Of a DNA stretch of 64,000 nucleotides, positions 58,162 through 64,000 are shown in pieces (the stretch's first letter is position 1; each line of letters begins with the position of its first letter). A model generated the notes under the pieces. The model worked only from the letters and a program-made list of their open reading frames with translations. It was not told the origin of the DNA and made no database searches. Where the stretch lies: assembly GCF_004799145.2 (NCBI RefSeq), contig NW_021635468.1, positions 1 through 64,000 of the forward strand. Direction: 5' to 3'. Source of the DNA: Neltuma alba. Its lineage: Eukaryota; Streptophyta; Magnoliopsida; Fabales; Fabaceae. Made by a program: the position numbers and the translations under genes.

Positions 58162-61100
58162 TTAGAAAGAAATTGACAAATAATAGAGATAAAATAAATT
58201 AAAATATTATATTTAAAATTAAATTAAATTTTTCGGCTCTTATATTAAGAGTCAAAAGTAGTATTAATCAACTTTTTTTCAACCGACAGGATATTTGTGT
58301 TGCACTGTCCAAATTTATTTAAGGTTTCATTAGTTGTTTAAATTAAATTCCATACGCAAAAAAGATTTAGGAGAGTTTGGTTTATTCCTAAAATATTTGT
58401 AAAAAGTATTTTCACGTAAGTCAAGATAAAAATTTTCTTATATATTTATTTCGCATACTGTAAATCACTTTTAAAATTATAGTTTAGTTTCTACCCAAAC
58501 ATCCCATTAGATTAATCTCCATACTATAGGGCTAGTCTAACATTAATTTGAAGGCAAAATGACATTGCACGACAAATTTTGGCACACTCATCATATTTAT
58601 TGATGGTCAAGCTCCTGACCTCATACTTAGAAAATAATCCTCAAGAGTAGAGAGGTGTTGGGATAATGGTCATCTTCATAGCTAGATGTATCTGTCATAT
58701 GATTCATATATTTTTTATAAGGAAAATCATTATAAAATTTTAGAAAAACAATGTAATCACTAAAAAAGAAATTTAGAAGAATCCCAAAAAAATCTTTAAA
58801 TTTTAAATTTTCAAATTAGTCTTATTGACTTTACTTTAATAATAATTGACAACATTTAAAAAATAAATCACAACATATTTTTGTAGTCATTCTTGTTTTG
58901 AAATTTTTAAAATTTTAGAGGTATTTTTTTAAAGAATTTTTTCCAAAAAATTTCATAAAAAGTTAACAGCATCAGTAATAAATTTCGATGCAAAAATATG
59001 AGGACATGTTTTTGCTACTCCCTTATTTATTATGAGATTTTTTTTATTACATTCCTTTATTTAGATCTCAAGTCATGATACTATGGGTTTTTATAAATAT
59101 TACGAATATGAGTATACTTATAATATAAAATTTAATTTAATAATTTATATAAAAATTATGTGCAAGAGTCTGTTTTTTAAGTACCATCTGACATAAATTA
59201 AAGAACTTGCATGCAATTAATTTAATTTGGGTTATTCTTTTTTTTAAAAATTTAGTCTAACTCCTTAATTTTTATTTTGTTGTGTTGGTAATTTGGTAGA
59301 GTGTTAAGCCGCATAAAAGGTATGAAAATTGGACAAATGCAAGGGTCTAAGAATATTCACAAAGTTTTAGTGAAGAGAGAGAATTAACAATACTTATATC
59401 AACTTTCTTATATCTAATTATTATGTTAAAGTTTTTTAACCATATATGGTAATGTATCTTATTTTTAAAATATTATCATTTAATTATAAACTCATGTAAA
59501 AAGAATAGGATGCATGACTATATGTAATTAAAAAACTTGATATAATGGATATATAAAGAATTTTTGACTAGGTATTTTCTTATTACAAATTTTGACCAAC
59601 CTTTTTTATACATCATTTTTGGACAAAAATTTTATTTAGTCATATTTTCATCTAAGAAAAGTATTATTAAACATGCTTGATTATTTATTTTATATAATGT
59701 AAACAATACATATGGATCAACTAAAGAATATGATGATCGCTGGTCGGGGGCGGGGGGACCCGAAGGATACGATGATCGTATGAGTGTTTTGAACGTGTCA
59801 GTGGTCAAAGGTTTCCTTATCACCAATCACAAAGTTACTTATTCATGAAAATTTCAAAGAGAATTATTTTTTGGGGATAATATAAAAAATCATTTTTAAA
59901 TTTAAAGGAATACTAATGTTTTGCGTTCAAAATTACTTACCTCTTACTTTGTAGAGATCATTCATTCATTCTTATTGGTTGGCAACAAAAAAAATCATTC
60001 TTATTAATTGCTTTGGAAAAAGATGAATGAATTATTTATATGTGGAGAAGCATGCCCTAAAAAGAAAAAATAATACTGTACTCCTTTCACCAAAACAAGA
60101 GTTTTAGAGGAATAACTATATTTTAAATATAAAATTTTAATTCAATTTATTTTCCATACTTATGATTTTTACTTGAAATATTGACATTGATTGCACGCAA
60201 TTTATCAATTTTTTCTTTAAAATGACACTGGATCAATGAGCCAATGGCCCAATGCTTCAGTGGTTATGCATACAGCTGGATTCAAACTCAATATATCATG
60301 TTTGAGGGATTTAATCATCTACCAAATATAGCAAGTTTTGTCGGTTAATAAGGATATTATTTAAGTCTCTTAACACTACCAACAAGAATTGGTCCAATTG
60401 GTAATAAATCGAATCATAACTCACAAGATAATGAGTTTTAATCTTGCTATAAATATGAGAGTCTTGTTAGTAAGTAATTTGTAAATACCATTGTTAGCGT
60501 TTTATAAGCCTAAAAGTATGTGGCCTTAACAAGCCCTCCGCATGTTAAAATTATCTAGGTTTTAAGCGGAATCTTAAAATTAAAAAGCATAAGTACTTTT
60601 TTTTTTTTTAAACAAAACACATTGTTCCATAAGTGGTGGAGATTCTTATTTTGAACCAGGTTCCCAATGTTCCTTTTTTTCAGTTTGACCATTATTACAA
60701 CCAGTCTCCGTCAATAAGACCCGTTTACAATGATTTTTAGTACATTTTTATATTGTTAATACATAACATAAAAAAATACATAATGCACAAACGCAGATAT
60801 GTTCAAAAAAGATTAAAAGTAACGTAAAAGAAAAAAAGAAAGATAAAAAAAAAAATTTTGTAACCCAACATTGTGGAGAATCAACCCATTTTCCCTCCGT
60901 ACCCGCGGTTAAAAAACAATCAATATTATTCAATAAATAGCTTTGATATTTCACATTCCAATAAAAAAATTAAAAATTAAAAATTAAAAAAAATTCCTCC
61001 GATCCTTAATATATGATCTAGTTATTGAATTGATCTTAATCCTAGATATAAGACTTATTTCTTATATTTATCATAGGTCCCTGAACCATAATTAAATAGA

Positions 61101-61720
61101 AGAGAGAGTGAGAATATTGAGAAAAATGATTGTGGTATTTTAAAAAAAATATGTTATATTTTTTATAATTTTAGTTAAATAGAGGATTAAAAAGAAAACC
61201 TTTTTGATTTGGACAATATTGAAATTCCCATAAGACGAATGTGAAATATTATGTAATAAAGAATAAATCAAATATGAATTAAATATTAAGCCTTTTAGCG
61301 TTGGGTAATAAAGATTTGATGGCAGGCAAACATTTTGTCATTCGAATTGTTCAAATGCAGAAAAAATAGGAACTAACTAGCAGATAAAGTGATTCCTAGA
61401 GATTTGGCAACCAAATCAGAGAGCAAATAACAAACTCCAAGAATAGCAAAAATTATAGTTCTGATTCTGTCAACGAGACAGATTATGAAACAAATAAATT
61501 TGAGTAACAAAGCAAAGATTTGCTCTTTCGATGTTTCTCAATATTTTGCCATGATCAATCTCCTTTCACTACTCAGTTCTATCTGCAGATTGGTTAACTT
61601 TATCTCATAAGGTTCGGTTTATATTTTTTCACTGCATTAATTTCTTAGTGAGAGCTTCTGGTTTTTGGTTCGTTTTAAGATCAATGAACTCAGCATATTC
61701 TATAAACTGTAAGTTTCTAT
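58162..61720. other. gene-free AT-rich interval
   Basis: No gene is supported. 60243-60310 has weak tRNA-like A-box (TGGCCCAATGCTTCAGTGG) and B-box (GGATTCAAACTC) similarity that might mark a degenerate SINE. 61000-61080 has a half MITE (CCTCCGATCCTTAATATATGATC). Confidence 0.4.
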
Positions 61721-61722
61721 TA

Positions 61723-61806
61723 CCTCCACTCATTAATATAAGATCTAGTTTGTAGTTTAATTTGAATTATAAACTAAATCTTATATTAAAGACAAGAGGA
61801 AATATT
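61723..61806. mobile_element. minimal palindromic Stowaway-like MITE, about 84 bp
   Basis: CCTCCACTCATTAATATAAG...ATCTAGTTT folds back on AAACTAAATCTTATATTAAA...GACAAGAGG. It looks like an internally deleted member of the CTACCTCC family. Confidence 0.6.
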
Positions 61807-62255
61807 TACTTTTCACATTCCTCTATTTGATCAATCACAACTAATTACATACGTGCTTGAAAATTGAAAGACAAACTATACGCCTCTTTCTTATTTAGAC
61901 ATATACATAAAACAACCCCGCTTTGTATTTATCTAAACAGACTGGCAGGTACCCCAAAAAAAAAATCATAACTGGAGTGATAAAGCTTGTCTAATTTGCA
62001 AAAAGGTCATATTTTGATGTACTTCCCCAGTTCCAAATAGACAACATTTCTCATTAACAGCTTGACATGAAATCTTACTGCTAATTAAGGATGAGATTAA
62101 AACGTTAGGTTGTTTTTTCCTTTTTCATGTTAGCCAAAAAAGAACAAAAAGCCAGTATTTTATGTTTGTTTTTTGGGGTTACAGGCTTAGGTATGATTGA
62201 TGATGATGATTATGTTGGGTGAAACATTAATATTATGATGTTATGTTGAGCAATC

Positions 62256-64000
62256 ATGTCATTATTGAGAAATGGTGTGCTTGATGATGACGAAGAACAA
62301 AGTGGAAGATGGGAAAATCTGCCTCCAGAATTGCTTTGGGACATAATAAGGAGATTGGAAGAGACTGAGACATGTTGGCCTGAACGTGTTATTCTCTCTT
62401 GTGCTTCCGTTTGCAAGTCATGGAGAGCAATCACAAAGGACATTGTTAAGACTCCTGAGCTATCTGGACGACTCATATTTCCCACCTCATTGAAGCAAGT
62501 AATTATCTTCAACTTCTCTCTATCCGCAGATGCTTTTAATTAATACTCATCTAGTCTCTGATGTATGACCTAATTAGGGAATTGATGTTGGTCATATATA
62601 TGTAAAAACTATTTCATATGATTATCAATTTTTTTTCTAAATTAACCCTATTGATATTTTCCTAACTTAATCAAGTAGGAAACAGAGGGAGAGAATTAAG
62701 AAAGATACTTAAGATATTTTTGAAAAAAATATATCATATTAATTAATTTAACTAACATTCCTAATCTATTCAAATTATTTAATTAAGTCTTACATTCATT
62801 CAGGAGCAGAGGAGTATGTATTGTTGTTATCATGAACCAGAAATAGAAAACAGGAAAGAGATCATCAATAGGAGAGCTGACCTCTCTCAAAATTTTTTCA
62901 AGGCAATCATCACTTTGTGGTTAAATGAATATAATGAAGTTATTGAGAGAAACCTTTTGGGTCATAATGGCATGAGGAATCCATATAGACTTGTCCACCT
63001 AATAGGATAAAACTTGGGTCGATTGAACACAAAATTTCCTAAATGATTTTTCTTTTGTAGAATCTGCACCAAACATAGCCTCCTTATCTTCTTCTTTTTC
63101 ATCATCATCATCTTTTTTTTATTTATGCCTGTGATCAGCCAGGGCCACGAGATTCTCCAATACAATGCTATATCAAAAGGAAGAGAGAAACTTCTATTTA
63201 TTTGCTGTACTTGGGTTCACAGCCATGTAAGTATAATTACAGTCATTTCATTATGTTAATGCATGTATTCCATTAGGAGTTGATTATCATCATCATTTCT
63301 TTGGATGGCAAAAGCAATAAATAAATTTTAATTGATTTTTAGGTTCATTACAAAAATTAATCTTAATCACTAAAAAATTGGAAGCTTAAGCTCTTCATAA
63401 TTATGAAAGAAACATGCTGAATCTTTAATATTTTATTTTACATTTTCAAACTTAACTTTAACATTAAATATAATGTATTTTAATGTCGATTCATTTTATT
63501 TAAATTGGATTGAACAAATTCTTGGAAAGACCCAATGATATATTAAAGAGCTTGCTTATGTTTTTTTGAATTACAACAGCAGAGAATAAGGATGACAAGT
63601 TGTTGCTGGCTGCCAAAAGAAAACAAAGGATAAGAAATACAAAATATGTCATATCATTAGTTGCTGATGACTTTCGTCGGACCAGCAAGACATATGTTGG
63701 CAAACTTAGGCAAGTTTCTCTCTTCTTTAAAGAAACTTCACTCACATTTTTTTAAATTTTCAATATCAACAAATGAATTATCCAACTCTCATAATACTCC
63801 TGATCCTTAAAATAAGAGCTAGTTGACTAATTTGAATAGATTAAAAAAGTTTGTTGAATTAGTTCTTTATAATAAATATGTGTTATTTTTCTTAAAATAT
63901 CCTTGCTAATCAGGTATATTAGCTGAAACTACTGTTATCACAAGAACTACTTTGAAAAAAATAGATAAATATGAGAAATTAAGTAGATTAGAGTCCTATA
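62256..64000 (+). CDS. Tubby-like F-box protein (TLP), first three exons, runs off the window
   Basis: Exons: 62256-62498 (F-box), 63139-63226, 63580-63709; later exons lie beyond 64000. Exon 1: WENLPPELLWDIIRRLEETE, then CWPERVILSCASVCKSWRAI and TKDIVKTPELSGRL, a typical TLP F-box ending LKQ. Exon 2: PGPRDSPIQCYIKRKRETSI and YLLYLGSQP, start of the tubby domain. Exon 3: DDKLLLAAKRKQRIRNTKYV, ISLVADDFRRTSKTYVGKLR. F-box tubby proteins link targets to SCF ubiquitin ligases and bind plasma-membrane phosphoinositides through the tubby domain, with roles in hormone and stress signalling. The start gives a short N terminus before the F-box; upstream ATG triplets are followed by early stops. Exon 3 appears to end at AG|GCAAGT, a GC-type donor. 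Coding is inferred only to 63709; the rest of the span is intron 3. Confidence 0.85.
62546..62814. mobile_element. Stowaway-like MITE in TLP intron 1
   Basis: Left CTCATCTAGTCTCTGATGTA, right TTCAGGAGCAGAGGAG, flanked by TA (62544-62545, 62815-62816). Interior resembles the CTACCTCC family. Confidence 0.6.
63798..64000. mobile_element. Stowaway-like MITE in TLP intron 3, cut by window end
   Basis: CTCCTGATCCTTAAAATAAG start, then the family interior (TAGTTGACTAATTTGAATAGATTAAA, AAAATATCCTTGCTAATCAGGT, TAGAGTCCTATA). Matches 54138-54398 in the same orientation; its right end is outside the window. Confidence 0.7.

Noticed and set aside
62816..63010. 64-codon frame between TLP exons 1 and 2
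   Set aside because: Lies in intron 1 just after a MITE, has no TLP similarity, and exon 2 begins later at a good acceptor with the conserved PGPRD.

Overview
This is nuclear DNA of a flowering plant, almost certainly a eudicot. Genes have short exons with GT-AG introns, intergenic DNA is very AT-rich, and two TIR-NBS-LRR genes are present, a class absent from grasses. A Ty3/Gypsy element and many Tourist- and Stowaway-like MITEs fill the rest. Nothing bacterial or organellar was seen. The species cannot be named from the sequence.

Layout. 1-10 kb: an IMP dehydrogenase pseudogene fragment (minus), a Tourist-like MITE, an intron-containing RCL1-type pseudogene (3466-5920), a 33-bp tandem repeat and a textbook Stowaway-like MITE. 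10.5-11.8 kb: an intact single-exon DUF247 gene. 12.4-28.8 kb: a wrecked TIR-NBS-LRR gene (TNL-A). Its TIR exon is split by a 10.1-kb LTR-internal-LTR-internal-LTR array. Its NB-ARC exon has two frameshifts, and its LRR exon is fused to a cytochrome P450 fragment that is itself split by a 1.44-kb solo LTR. 28.8-38 kb: gene-free repeats, including a 2.2-kb Mutator-like foldback element with a perfect 9-bp target duplication, nested in an older MITE. 38-44 kb: a paralogous TNL (TNL-B) with an open frame, lying behind a duplicated copy of the same 5' flank. 44.4-64 kb: a gene-rich stretch with a TIP5-type aquaporin (minus), the circularly permuted plastid GTPase NOA1/RIF1 (minus, 13 exons), a PLAC8-family protein (minus, 4 exons) and the first three exons of a Tubby-like F-box gene (plus) that runs off the window.

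The genes do not form one pathway; they are unrelated single genes. The most interesting material is structural: (1) a TIR domain with about 55 extra residues between the catalytic Glu and the YDVDP strand, whose central part differs sharply between two otherwise near-identical paralogs; (2) a 23-codon TNL exon that appears to have come from tandem duplication of an intron plus the start of the next exon; (3) the TNL/P450 chimera; (4) the foldback Mutator-like element with internal repeats of about 125 bp; (5) an exact three-LTR retroelement array whose copies share the same in-frame stops. All family assignments rest on motif recognition by eye; no database search was run.
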